DNA from: Bradyrhizobium elkanii WSM2783
Lineage (GTDB): Bacteria; Pseudomonadota; Alphaproteobacteria; Rhizobiales; Xanthobacteraceae
Direction of reading: 5' to 3'
Length of the DNA: 64,000 nucleotides
NCBI RefSeq assembly: GCF_000472865.1
Contig: NZ_AXAP01000026.1
Span: forward strand, 1 to 64,000
In this document: piece by piece, positions 42,499-50,524 of the stretch
Numbering within the stretch: position 1 is the stretch's first letter
Layout of the letters: every line of letters begins with the position of its first letter
Notes under the pieces: model-generated
Databases searched by the model: none
Told to the model about the DNA's origin: nothing
Seen by the model: the letters and a program-made list of their open reading frames with translations, nothing else
Program-made: the position numbers and the translations under genes

Positions 42499-42990
42499 TC
42501 ACGGCTGCGGCCGGGATTGTGACGGCAGTGGCGGGGGCGGCGGCAATTTGCGCGGCGGCTCGCGCCAGGCGCCGGCGGTGCGGCCCGCAATCAGCCAGTA
42601 CACCAGACCCGCGACGATGCCGGCGCCGGTCATGATCTCGAGATGGCGATGCACGATGCCCTCGAACCGGAACGTATCGGGGTCGAACGGAACCAGGCCG
42701 AGATAACAGGCGGCCCCGACGATCGCGCCGCCGATCGCATAGCTCAGCGCGCCCCGGACATTGAAGGCTTCAGTGATCAGCACCACGATCAGCGCCGGCA
42801 GCAGCGCGAATCCGGAAATGAAGATGAAGCCGAAGCCGAGCACGATGTTGATGGCGTTCTGATCGATCTCACCGGTGCCGATATCGCTCAGCTCGGGATA
42901 AAGCACTGCGACGACGATGATCATGCCCGCCACCAGACAGGAGGCAAGGAAAGCGAACAGGATCAGGAAGACGCGGCCGATCAGCGCCAT
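42499..42990 (-). CDS. Small integral membrane protein, function unknown
   Basis: A 163-residue protein with four hydrophobic segments (RVFLILFAFLASCLVAGMII, LGFGFIFISGFALLPALIVV, GALSYAIGGAIVGAACYLGL, then MTGAGIVAGLVYWLIAGRTA) and a cytoplasmic-looking Pro-rich C-terminus (REPPRKLPPPPPLPSQSRPQP in outline). Proteins of this shape are conserved in Bradyrhizobium without assigned function. It lies upstream of the PAP2 gene on the same strand but is separated from it by a repeat element. Confidence 0.75.
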   Translation of the reverse strand: MALIGRVFLILFAFLASCLVAGMIIVVAVLYPELSDIGTGEIDQNAINIVLGFGFIFISGFALLPALIVVLITEAFNVRGALSYAIGGAIVGAACYLGLVPFDPDTFRFEGIVHRHLEIMTGAGIVAGLVYWLIAGRTAGAWREPPRKLPPPPPLPSQSRPQP

Positions 42991-43036
42991 GGCTTCATTC
43001 CACCGTCAGACCGCACCCGCGATACGAATCTCTGCC

Positions 43037-43111
43037 GTCATGCCCGGGCTTCCACGCCTGCCTCGAAGCTTCGCAAAGACGTGGATGGCCGGGACGAGCC
43101 CGGCCATGACG
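43037..43111. repeat. Interspersed palindromic repeat, GTCATGCCCGGGCTTG family
   Basis: GTCATGCCCGGGCTTCCACG at the left and AGACGTGGATGGCCGGGACG, then AGCCCGGCCATGACG, at the right form the same imperfect hairpin as at 9881-9970. It stands between rlmN and the membrane-protein gene. Confidence 0.8.
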
Positions 43112-43132
43112 AGTTTCGGTGCATAGATCGTC

Positions 43133-44347
43133 TCAATCCGTCATCGCCATTGCGCGCAGCGCCTGGCGCTCGCGGGCGGAGAGTTTTTCGGTCTCCGATT
43201 TCAACTGGCCGCAGGCGGCGAGGATGTCGCGGCCGCGCGGGGTGCGCACCGGCGAGGAATAGCCGGCGTTGAAGATATATTCGGAGAACTTCTCGATCTG
43301 CTCCCAGTCCGAGCATTCGTAACGCGTGCCCGGCCAGGGATTGAACGGGATCAGGTTGATCTTCGCCGGAATGCCCTTCAGCAGCTTCACCAGCAGCTTG
43401 GCGTCATCGAGCGAATCATTGATGCCCTTCAGCATCACATATTCGAAGGTGATGCGCCGCGCGTTGGAGGCCCCGGGATAGTCGCGGCAGGCCTGCAGCA
43501 ATTCCTGAATCGGAAATTTGCGGTTGAGCGGCACCAATTCGTTGCGCAACTCGTCGCGCACGGCATGCAGCGAGATCGCGAGCATGACGCCGATCTCCTC
43601 GCCGGTGCGGATGATGTTCGGCACCACGCCCGAGGTCGACAGCGTGATGCGGCGGCGGGAGATGCCGATGCCTTCATTATCAGCAACGATGAGCAACGCA
43701 TCGCGCACCGCATCGAAATTGTAGAGCGGCTCGCCCATGCCCATCATCACGACGTTGGTGACGAGGCGACCGCCGCTCTCGCGGTCGGCCCAATCGTTCA
43801 GCCGATCCCGCGCCACCATCACCTGGCCGACGATCTCGCCGGCCGTGAGGTTACGCACCAGGCGCTGCGTGCCAGTGTGGCAGAAGGCGCAATTCAGCGT
43901 GCAGCCGACCTGCGAGGAGACGCAGAGCGTGCCGCGGTCAGTCTCGGGGATATAGACGCATTCGACTTCATGCGGCTTCTCAAGATCGTTGCCGCTCGGC
44001 AGCCGCAACAGCCATTTGCGGGTGCCATCGTTCGAGATCTGCTCGGCGATCACTTCAGGCCGGTCGACGGTAAAATGCTTCTCCAGCTCGCTGCGCATCT
44101 CCTTCGAGACGTTGGTCATCTCGGCAAAGCTCTTGGCGCCGCGGAAATAGATCCAGTGCCAGAGCTGCTGGGTGCGCATCTTGCGTTGCGAGGCCGGCAC
44201 GCCGATCTCGCCGAGCCGCTCGGCGATCTCCGTGCGCGACAGCCCGATCAGCGACGGCTTGGCCGGCGGCACATAGGTCTCGAGCGGAACTTTCTCCACG
44301 AGCGCGGTGCTGGCGCGATCGCTCTGGCTGGTGAGGGTGTCGGTCAT
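43133..44347 (-). CDS. rlmN: Dual-specificity 23S rRNA A2503 / tRNA A37 C2-methyltransferase
   Basis: RlmN is a radical-SAM enzyme that methylates C2 of adenine 2503 in 23S rRNA (and A37 of some tRNAs). It is 404 residues. The cluster motif CTLNCAFCHTGTQR (CxxxCxxC) is near residue 140. VTNVVMMGMGEPLYNFDAVR, TLSTSGVVPNIIRTG and GINDSLDDAKLLVKLLKGIP are diagnostic. The covalent-intermediate Cys lies in the RDILAACGQL region near the C-terminus. It starts 64 bases after the IalB-like gene on the same strand. Confidence 0.97.
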   Translation of the reverse strand: MTDTLTSQSDRASTALVEKVPLETYVPPAKPSLIGLSRTEIAERLGEIGVPASQRKMRTQQLWHWIYFRGAKSFAEMTNVSKEMRSELEKHFTVDRPEVIAEQISNDGTRKWLLRLPSGNDLEKPHEVECVYIPETDRGTLCVSSQVGCTLNCAFCHTGTQRLVRNLTAGEIVGQVMVARDRLNDWADRESGGRLVTNVVMMGMGEPLYNFDAVRDALLIVADNEGIGISRRRITLSTSGVVPNIIRTGEEIGVMLAISLHAVRDELRNELVPLNRKFPIQELLQACRDYPGASNARRITFEYVMLKGINDSLDDAKLLVKLLKGIPAKINLIPFNPWPGTRYECSDWEQIEKFSEYIFNAGYSSPVRTPRGRDILAACGQLKSETEKLSARERQALRAMAMTD

Positions 44348-44364
44348 GAAACATCAAATAGGCC

Positions 44365-44382
44365 TTCCAGCAGGCGCTGGAA
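44365..44382 (-). terminator. Short hairpin between the IalB-like gene and rlmN
   Basis: TTCCAGC (44365-44371) and GCTGGAA (44376-44382) form a perfect 7-bp stem with an AGGC loop, 29 bases after the IalB-like stop. There is no T-run, so it could be an attenuator or simply a processing structure. Confidence 0.3.
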
Positions 44383-44411
44383 AGGCGGGAAATGCGCGGA
44401 TTTCAGGCTGA

Positions 44412-45032
44412 TTAGCGCCTGCAGTCCTGCGCCAGCCGATCGAGCGCCTGCGACAGGCCCTTGAGCGAGAACGTGTCCGTCGTCTCGGTGCCCTTGGCCG
44501 AGACGCCTTTCACGGTCAGGTCCGCAGCCTTGCGCATGGCTTCGACCATGCGCTCTTCTTCTGCGGCGTTCTTGATCCAGAGCCCGTCGCCCTGGGTGTA
44601 CATCGCATACGACCCGCCGCCGACTTCGAGCGTCGATTCCGACCCGGGCTTCAGGGTGTAGCCGATCATGATCGAGACTTCGTTGATGACCTTTTCCGCC
44701 GGACGGGTCGAGACGAAGGCGTAGGCCGGATCGCGCGGGCGATTCGGCGGATTGGTCTTCGACGACGACGGTTTTGCCAGCGCAAAACACACCTTCTTGC
44801 CGTTCGGGGTCGCGGTATAGGCGCCCCAGGTGCCGAACTGGCCAATCAGGGTCGGTTCGGCGCCCCCGACCGCGGCAGCCGCAGCAGCGCCCTCCGGCTT
44901 GGCCGGGGCCGCAGACTTTGCCGCGCCCTTGGTGGCCGCCTTGGGGGAACCGCCCTGCGCCATGGCAAGGGAAGTCGTCCCGCAAAGCAGGGCGCCTGCA
45001 ACCAGAGATGTCAGTATTTGCCGCACGGACAA
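44412..45032 (-). CDS. Invasion-associated locus B (IalB)-like exported protein
   Basis: A 206-residue protein with a signal peptide (MSVRQILTSLVAGALLCGTT, cleavage near AMAQ) and an Ala/Lys-rich linker. The IalB-like beta domain follows: LIGQFGTWGAYTATPNGKKV, then CFALAKPSSSKTNPPNRPRD. Most Rhizobiales have several such periplasmic proteins; IalB is a Bartonella erythrocyte-invasion factor, but homologues in soil bacteria have no known role. The start is uncertain: the TTG at 45032 has AGGGG at normal spacing, and an in-frame GTG at 45026 is an alternative. Confidence 0.85.
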   Translation of the reverse strand: MSVRQILTSLVAGALLCGTTSLAMAQGGSPKAATKGAAKSAAPAKPEGAAAAAAVGGAEPTLIGQFGTWGAYTATPNGKKVCFALAKPSSSKTNPPNRPRDPAYAFVSTRPAEKVINEVSIMIGYTLKPGSESTLEVGGGSYAMYTQGDGLWIKNAAEEERMVEAMRKAADLTVKGVSAKGTETTDTFSLKGLSQALDRLAQDCRR

Positions 45033-45154
45033 CTGGTTCCCCTATCATTGTGACTGGAAGATGGCCCAACCGGCGTCGTCCCCGGCGCGATGCAATAGCC
45101 GGAAAAGGCCTTTTTGGGAAGGTAGTTAGGGGCGTGGCGCGCGGTTCCGCCGCA

Positions 45155-45994
45155 TTAACTTTTGGTACGCGAGGCGCGCTGCTGTTCCCATTGCGCGTCG
45201 GTCCATTGCAGGAGGTCCTCCGCCCCGGAGCTGCGCAGATGCGCCCCGCCGTCCTGCACCACCATCTCGCCATTGATGTAACCGGCCTGGTCGGAGATCA
45301 GGAAACTTGCGAGGTTGGCGAGCTCGCCGTGCTCGCCGGGACGGCCCAGCGGGTTGCGGTGCGCCCAGCTCTCCTCGCGCCCTTCGGGTCGGAGCTGGCC
45401 GGTTGCTCCCGGCGTCGGAAATGCGCCCGGCGCGATCGCGACGGTGCGGATGCCCTTTGGCCCCCATTCCACGGCAAGGCTCTTGGTCATCGCGAGCACC
45501 GCCGACTTCGCCATCGCGGACGGCACCGTGAAGGCGCGCCCGGTGATCGTCGAGGTCGAGAGGATCGAGAGGATGACGCCTTTGTGCCCGCTCTCGATCC
45601 ACCGCTTGCCGGCGGCAAGCGTGCAATACATCGTGCCGTGCAGCGTCGGCGCCAGGATCGCGTCCGCGGCACGGAATGAGAGATGCTCAGTCTGTGCAAT
45701 GAAGGTTGCCGCCGCGTTGTTGACGAGCACGTCGATCGGCGCTTCCTGCCAAATCGCGTCCATCATCGCATCCACCGCCGCGCCATCGCGGATGTCGCAT
45801 GTGATTGTAGTGACCTTGGCGCCGAGATCGTCGCGCAATCTCGTCGCCGCGTGCTGCAGTAATTCCGTCCTGCGGCCACAGATGATCAGTTCGGCGCCGA
45901 GCTCGGCAAAGCGTCGCCCCATCGCTGCGCCAAGCCCGGAGCCGCCGCCGGTGACGAGGATCCGCTTGTGCGCCAGCAGGCTCTTTTCAAACAT
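45155..45994 (-). CDS. SDR with SxxxK active site, 2,4-dienoyl-CoA reductase-like
   Basis: A 279-residue SDR. RILVTGGGSGLGAAMGRRFA is the cofactor site, with IICGRR giving NADP preference, and VLVNNAAATF the NAA motif. The usual YxxxK catalytic pair is replaced by SAMAK (SAMAKSAVLAMTKSLAVEWG), the SxxxK arrangement known from mitochondrial-type dienoyl-CoA reductases. The C-terminus (QAGYINGEMVVQDGGAHLRS) fits that group. It probably reduces 2,4-dienoyl-CoA intermediates of unsaturated fatty acid oxidation. The ATG at 45994 has GGAGGG upstream. It is divergent (89 bases) from the quinone reductase gene. Confidence 0.88.
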   Translation of the reverse strand: MFEKSLLAHKRILVTGGGSGLGAAMGRRFAELGAELIICGRRTELLQHAATRLRDDLGAKVTTITCDIRDGAAVDAMMDAIWQEAPIDVLVNNAAATFIAQTEHLSFRAADAILAPTLHGTMYCTLAAGKRWIESGHKGVILSILSTSTITGRAFTVPSAMAKSAVLAMTKSLAVEWGPKGIRTVAIAPGAFPTPGATGQLRPEGREESWAHRNPLGRPGEHGELANLASFLISDQAGYINGEMVVQDGGAHLRSSGAEDLLQWTDAQWEQQRASRTKS

Positions 45995-46083
45995 TGTTTG
46001 ATCCCTCCGCATTGTATTGTCGCCCGGCTTCAAATCCGGCATGAAGCGAGCAATCCTTCTGTGTCCGAAAATCAGGTGCATCC

Positions 46084-47058
46084 ATGAAAGCCATTCTCTG
46101 CACGGAATATTGCCAACCCGACGATCTCGTGCTGGCTGACGTGCCCGATCCCGTGGCCGGACCGGGCGAAGCGGTGATCGCGATCAAAGCCGCGGCCCTG
46201 AATTTCTTCGACATCCTGATGATCCAGGGCAAGTACCAGATCAAGCCGCCGTTCCCGTTCTCGCCCGCGGCAGAAGTCGCTGGCGTGATCGAGAGCGTCG
46301 GTGACGGCGTTACTGATCTCAAGCCCGGCGATCGCGTGGTCGCCTCCTGCGGCCACAATGGCGCGCGCGAGAAGATCGCGCTGCCGGCGAATTCGATCGT
46401 GAAGATTCCCGACAATCTCGATTTCGATCGCGCCGCCGGGATCATCATCATCTACGGCACCGCGCTGCACGCGCTGGAAGATCGCGCGAGCCCGAAACCG
46501 GGCGAGACGCTGGCCGTGCTTGGCGCCGCCGGCGGCACGGGGCTTGCGGCCTGCGAGCTCGGCAAGCTGATGGGCCTGAAGGTGATCGCCTGCGCTTCCT
46601 CGGACGCGAAGCTTGAGTTTGCCAAGCAGCATGGCGCCGAGCTGACGCTCAATTACGCCAAGGAAGATCTGAAAGAGGGCCTGAAGGCGCTGACGGGCGG
46701 CAAGGGCGTCGACATCATCTTCGATCCCGTCGGCGGGACCTACGCCGAAGCTGCGCTCCGCGCCATCGCCTGGGAAGGCCGCTTTCTGGTCATCGGCTTT
46801 GCCGCCGGCGACATTCCGAAGATGCCGCTCAACCTTGCGCTGCTCAAAGGCTGCGATATCCGCGGCGTGTTCTGGGGCGCGTGGACGCGGCTCAACCCCG
46901 AGAAGAACCGCAAGAACCTGCAGAAGCTCGTGCAGTGGACCGCCGAAGGAAAAATCTCTTCGCATGTCGATCGCACCTTCCCGCTGTCGCAAACGGCGGA
47001 AGCACTGAAGGTGCTCGCCGGCCGCAAGGCGATGGGCAAGGTGATCCTGCATCCATAA
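46084..47058 (+). CDS. NADPH:quinone oxidoreductase / zinc-independent MDR-family dehydrogenase
   Basis: A 324-residue medium-chain reductase. It starts MKAILCTEYCQPDDLVLADV, and the substrate-domain segment KAAALNFFDILMIQGKYQIK matches the quinone-reductase branch. The nucleotide site TLAVLGAAGGTGLAACELGK (AAGGTG in place of the usual AxxGxxG) is intact, and there are no zinc-ligand cysteines, so the enzyme is zinc-independent. The divergent DECR-like gene suggests a role in acyl-CoA or enoyl metabolism; the substrate is not determined. There is no ribosome site of note beyond a weak AGGTGCATCC. Confidence 0.9.
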   Translation: MKAILCTEYCQPDDLVLADVPDPVAGPGEAVIAIKAAALNFFDILMIQGKYQIKPPFPFSPAAEVAGVIESVGDGVTDLKPGDRVVASCGHNGAREKIALPANSIVKIPDNLDFDRAAGIIIIYGTALHALEDRASPKPGETLAVLGAAGGTGLAACELGKLMGLKVIACASSDAKLEFAKQHGAELTLNYAKEDLKEGLKALTGGKGVDIIFDPVGGTYAEAALRAIAWEGRFLVIGFAAGDIPKMPLNLALLKGCDIRGVFWGAWTRLNPEKNRKNLQKLVQWTAEGKISSHVDRTFPLSQTAEALKVLAGRKAMGKVILHP

Positions 47059-47179
47059 AGAGGCGACACGCGCGTGAGTTGTGGCGCCATCCAGGCGCCG
47101 CGCTCTCCTATTACGGAATCACGCGCACTTACCCCGTGACCCCAATTCATTTAACTATGTGAATTAACTGACCGGGTTA

Positions 47180-47195
47180 GTTCCGAACGCGGAAC
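47180..47195. promoter_or_regulatory. Perfect 6-bp dyad in a 353-base gene-free stretch
   Basis: GTTCCG (47180-47185) and CGGAAC (47190-47195) flank AACG. The surrounding region 47059-47411 is unusually AT-rich for this genome (around 47200-47270 it is mostly A/T) and should contain the promoter of the Sel1-like gene at 47412. I cannot assign -35/-10 boxes with confidence, and I see no RNA gene in the gap. Confidence 0.35.
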
Positions 47196-47411
47196 TTATT
47201 CCCAAAATCACCATTTTTAATTTAGTGAATAGGGCATTTTTGCCATAATCGAACCAAAATAAGTCCCAATTCCCGCAGGTCAGGGCCGTTTTTTGGGCTC
47301 ATTCGCAGTGCGTAAGTTCCCGTTAGCGGGCACTCGGGGAAAGCCGACAAGAAGCAAGAGACAACCAGAGATGCCCCATGCGTTGCGTATTGTGTAACGG
47401 GAAGCGTCAAA

Positions 47412-48275
47412 ATGGTGGATATTTCATCACGCGTCACGCCGAGACAGGCGCATGACGTAGATATCGATGATCCTGAGCTGGCAGAGTATCGCTACCAGCG
47501 GTCGTATCGATCGGATACCGACATCGACACAGACGAGCCCGCCCCGCTGTTCCTGTCGTACCCTCTCGACGAGGACAGCGGTGCGAAATATCGGCGAGGT
47601 TCTCTCGAACGTTCGCTCGGCCGCTCGTTGCTCACGAGTGGTCTTCTCATCGCTGCCGCCGCAGCGGCGGCTGTCCTGCTGGTTTCGCTGGACGTCACGC
47701 ATAACATCACGGCCACGGCCAAGACGTGGCTGCTCGGCACCTCGCAGGTGCAGGCCCGAACCGTCATGGCGGGGCTCCCGCAACCCATGAGCGAGCCTGT
47801 ACCGCCGCCGGCCAAATCAGATCCGCCGTCGCGCGAGCAGATCACGGCCGCGTATCAGGAGGCGATCAAGGGCGGCCAGGCTGTGGTCCGGTCGGTGACA
47901 CCGCCATCTGGCGCTCAACCGGCACCAGCAGCCGCTCCACCCGCGCCATCCGCCGCAGTACAAGCGGCACCGCCCGCTGCGCCGCCGGCAAGACTGCTCA
48001 GTCCCGACGAGCTCGGCGCACTGATGAAGCGGGCGAACAGCCTGCTTGCGATCGGCGATATCGCAGCCGCACGGCTGCTGCTCGAGCGCGCCGCCGATGC
48101 GCAGGAAGCCGACGCGGCGCTGCTGCTGGCCCGGACCTACGATCCCCTGGTGCTGGGAACGAAGGATGCGCGCGCCATCACGCCCGATCCGGCTCAGGCG
48201 CGGATCTGGTACCGCCGGGCGGCCGAGCTTGGCTCGCAACACGCCCAGCAACGTCTCACACAAATGCAAGATTGA
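47412..48275 (+). CDS. Single-span membrane protein with C-terminal Sel1/TPR-like unit
   Basis: A 287-residue protein. The N-terminal 80 residues are acidic and cytoplasmic-looking, then one transmembrane helix (LLTSGLLIAAAAAAAVLLVS). Next is a Pro/Ala-rich linker of about 90 residues, and then a short helical domain (LLSPDELGALMKRANSLLAI, then GDIAAARLLLERAADAQEAD, ending RIWYRRAAELGSQHAQQRL) of the Sel1/TPR type. Probably an envelope protein-interaction scaffold. The start codon of a TAXI receptor gene lies 19 bases past its stop, so they are likely co-transcribed. Confidence 0.75.
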   Translation: MVDISSRVTPRQAHDVDIDDPELAEYRYQRSYRSDTDIDTDEPAPLFLSYPLDEDSGAKYRRGSLERSLGRSLLTSGLLIAAAAAAAVLLVSLDVTHNITATAKTWLLGTSQVQARTVMAGLPQPMSEPVPPPAKSDPPSREQITAAYQEAIKGGQAVVRSVTPPSGAQPAPAAAPPAPSAAVQAAPPAAPPARLLSPDELGALMKRANSLLAIGDIAAARLLLERAADAQEADAALLLARTYDPLVLGTKDARAITPDPAQARIWYRRAAELGSQHAQQRLTQMQD

Positions 48276-48293
48276 ACCTTTTTGGGGTAGCAC

Positions 48294-49469
48294 ATGCTGC
48301 GATTGTTTGGAGTGGCGTTATTCGCCCTGACGATGATTTGTGGCCCGACCGTACGGGCTGAGGAAACCGAATATGATCCGGCCAAGGTCAGCGACAGCCT
48401 GAGGGCCATCTTCCAGTTCGGCTCGGCCGCCACCAAGCAGAACCTGAACGCCAACACGGTGACGCTGATCACGGGCACGATCGGCGGCACCTACGTCCAG
48501 TTCGGCGCCGACCTCGCTTCCGTGCTCGACGACGGCAACAAGTTGCGCGTACTGCCGATCGTCGGGCGCGGCTCCGTGCAGAGCGTCGCCGATATCCTGT
48601 TCCTGCAGGGCGTCGATCTCGGCATCGTCCGAGCGGACACGCTCGACTATCTCGAAAGAAAGGGCTTTGCGAAGGACATCAAGAGGCAGTTCGCCTATGT
48701 GACCAAGCTCTATAACGAGGAGATGCATGTCGTCGCGCCGAAGACGATCAAGACCCTGAAGGATCTCGACGGCAGGATCGTCAGTGTCGACCTGCCCAAT
48801 GGCGGCACCTTCGTCACCGCGCTGACGGTGTTCGAGCGGCTCGGGATGAAGGCGAAATTTCTCTACATCGAGCAGCGCATCGCAATGGAGAAATTGAAGG
48901 CCGGTGAAATCGACGCCGTGATCGTCACCGGCGGCAAGCCGTACAAATCCGTGAGCACATTCAACAATGACGGCCGCTTCCATCTCGTCACCGTCAACTA
49001 TGACAAGCCGCTGCAGAACGACTATCTGCCGGCGACGCTCACCTCGAAGGATTATCCGAACCTGATTTCGGATCAGGAGCGCGTCGACACCATCGCCGTT
49101 CCTGCCGTGCTCGCGGCCTATAATTGGGCGCCGAACACCGAGCGCTCGCGCAAGCTGGCGCTGTTCGTGGACGCTTTCTTCACGAAATTCCCGGCCTTCC
49201 AGAATCCGCCGTTCCATCCGAAGTGGAAGGAGGTCTCGCTGGCTGCACCGCTGCCCGACTGGACCCGGCTGCCGTCGGCCAAGCAATGGCTCGAGAAGCA
49301 CAGCGTGGAAGCGGTGACGCGCAGTCGCTTCGATGAATTCCTGAAGCAATCGCCGGGCGCAGCCAAGCTGCAGACGGACGCCGACAAGGAGGCGCTGTTC
49401 AAGCAGTTCCAGGCCTGGGAAGCGGAGAACAATGCCCGCGCGCAGGTGCGCACAGGCGAGAAGCGCTAG
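48294..49469 (+). CDS. TAXI-family solute-binding protein (TRAP type), secreted
   Basis: A 391-residue periplasmic receptor: signal peptide (MLRLFGVALFALTMICGPTV, cleavage at VRAEE), then the TAXI pattern VTLITGTIGGTYVQFGADLA, followed by GRGSVQSVADILFLQGVDLG and LKDLDGRIVSVDLPNGGTFV. TAXI receptors bind carboxylates such as glutamate or alpha-keto acids and work with a fused TRAP membrane protein. No TRAP permease gene is nearby, so it is an orphan. It is probably co-transcribed with the Sel1-like gene before it. GGGGTAG precedes the ATG. Confidence 0.88.
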   Translation: MLRLFGVALFALTMICGPTVRAEETEYDPAKVSDSLRAIFQFGSAATKQNLNANTVTLITGTIGGTYVQFGADLASVLDDGNKLRVLPIVGRGSVQSVADILFLQGVDLGIVRADTLDYLERKGFAKDIKRQFAYVTKLYNEEMHVVAPKTIKTLKDLDGRIVSVDLPNGGTFVTALTVFERLGMKAKFLYIEQRIAMEKLKAGEIDAVIVTGGKPYKSVSTFNNDGRFHLVTVNYDKPLQNDYLPATLTSKDYPNLISDQERVDTIAVPAVLAAYNWAPNTERSRKLALFVDAFFTKFPAFQNPPFHPKWKEVSLAAPLPDWTRLPSAKQWLEKHSVEAVTRSRFDEFLKQSPGAAKLQTDADKEALFKQFQAWEAENNARAQVRTGEKR

Positions 49470-49480
49470 ATGTCTTGTTT

Positions 49481-49552
49481 GAGCATGACCTCTGCGCAAA
49501 CGCTTCGCGTTTGTCGCGGGAAAACCGGTGCCCACTTTTCCGGGTCATGCTC
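49481..49552. repeat. Interspersed palindromic repeat, GAGCATGATC family, long form
   Basis: GAGCATGACC at the left and GGGTCATGCTC at the right are the arms. The centre keeps the GGGAAAACCGGTGCCCACTT, then TTCCGG core of this family and a second inner palindrome (GCAAACGCTTCGCGTTTGTC). It begins 12 bases after the TAXI receptor stop. The last base of the right arm is the first base of the plus-strand CTA, and so belongs to the TAG stop codon of the minus-strand gene at 49552. Confidence 0.85.
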
Positions 49553-49941
49553 TAGCTCTGCACCTCTTCAGCCGTCTCGATGCCGCGCTTCAGCGCGGCA
49601 CGGGCGGCTTCGCGGTGCTCCGGCGTGATGTGGCTTGCGACCATGCGTATCGCGGTCGCCAGGATCGCAGCATCATCGGTGAAGCCGAGAACCGGCATCA
49701 CGTCCGGCACGAAGTCGAACGGCAGGACGAAATAGGCGATGGCGCCAAGCAGCGCCGCCTGCACATGGCGCGGCGTCTCTTTATCGAAGGCGCAATAATA
49801 GGCCGCCAGTAGATCTTCGGCGAAAGGCAGTTTCGCCGCCACCCGCTTCAACTTGATCCAGAAACGCCGTCGCACGCTCTCGCGGTCCTGCGCCAGCCGA
49901 TCGGCCGGCTCGAAACCGACAGTGTGTTCGGATGATGTCAT
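49552..49941 (-). CDS. YkvA-family (DUF1232) membrane-associated protein
   Basis: A 129-residue protein. The signature is the DUF1232 core, KLPFAEDLLAAYYCAFDKET, then VQAALLGAIAYFVLPFDFVP and DVMPVLGFTDDAAIL. This short hydrophobic domain with the YFxxPxDxxPD pattern is typical of YkvA proteins; the function is unknown. The TAG stop codon lies at the edge of the palindromic repeat at 49481-49552, so the C-terminus (GIETAEEVQS) may be shortened or altered relative to the ancestral gene. It has a good ribosome site (GGGAGC). Confidence 0.85.
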   Translation of the reverse strand: MTSSEHTVGFEPADRLAQDRESVRRRFWIKLKRVAAKLPFAEDLLAAYYCAFDKETPRHVQAALLGAIAYFVLPFDFVPDVMPVLGFTDDAAILATAIRMVASHITPEHREAARAALKRGIETAEEVQS

Positions 49942-50052
49942 CGGAAGAAGCTCCCTCGGACCACAGCCGCCAACCGGTCCCGCGACCCCTGACGCAAAAG
50001 GTGGGGACCTCCCGCCTGCCCTGCAAGATCATCCAAGGAGAAGTCGCCTCTC

Positions 50053-50352
50053 TCAGCCAGCCTGCTTCGCGATCGCCTCCATCGCCCTGGCCAATTCGAT
50101 GTCGCGCGCCGTGACGCCGCCGGCGTCATGGGTTGCGAGCACCACATCGACCGTCTTGTAGACGTTCCTCCATTCCGGGTGATGGTCGCGTTTCTCCGCG
50201 ATCAGCGCGACGCGCGCCATGAAGCCGAAGGCCTCGTTGAAATCCCTGAACGTGAAAGTCTTGGCGATCGCCTCACGTCCCGGCACCTCGGACCAGCCGG
50301 ATAGTTCCTTCAGCGCCGATTTCCGCGCCTCCGCCGATAACCGTCCTGCCAT
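50053..50352 (-). CDS. phhB: Pterin-4a-carbinolamine dehydratase
   Basis: A 99-residue enzyme that recycles the pterin cofactor of aromatic amino acid hydroxylases. FTFRDFNEAFGFMARVALIA, then EKRDHHPEWRNVYKTVDVVL contains the catalytic histidines in the DHHPEW motif, and ATHDAGGVTARDIELARAME is the family's C-terminal segment. I chose the ATG at 50352 (MAGRLSAEARKSALKELSGW) with GGAGA upstream; an upstream start is unlikely. phhA is not adjacent. The gene name phhB is used only because the family is clear. Confidence 0.92.
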   Translation of the reverse strand: MAGRLSAEARKSALKELSGWSEVPGREAIAKTFTFRDFNEAFGFMARVALIAEKRDHHPEWRNVYKTVDVVLATHDAGGVTARDIELARAMEAIAKQAG

Positions 50353-50524
50353 GGCAAATCTCCACTTCACTCGTTCACACCCTAACACCGGCAGCCACCA
50401 GCGGGATCCATGCTCACGACGCGGCCGCAAAGCGCGTCCTATCGCCGCTGGTAACCATGACGGGATTGTAACCTAGCCGCTGCCGGAATTTTGTTACAAT
50501 GCAAAGGATAAACGCGTCGACGGG

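Noticed and set aside
47222..47437. Small minus-strand open frame in the AT-rich gap before the Sel1-like gene
   Set aside because: No ribosome site, no recognisable composition, and it overlaps the start of the plus-strand gene.
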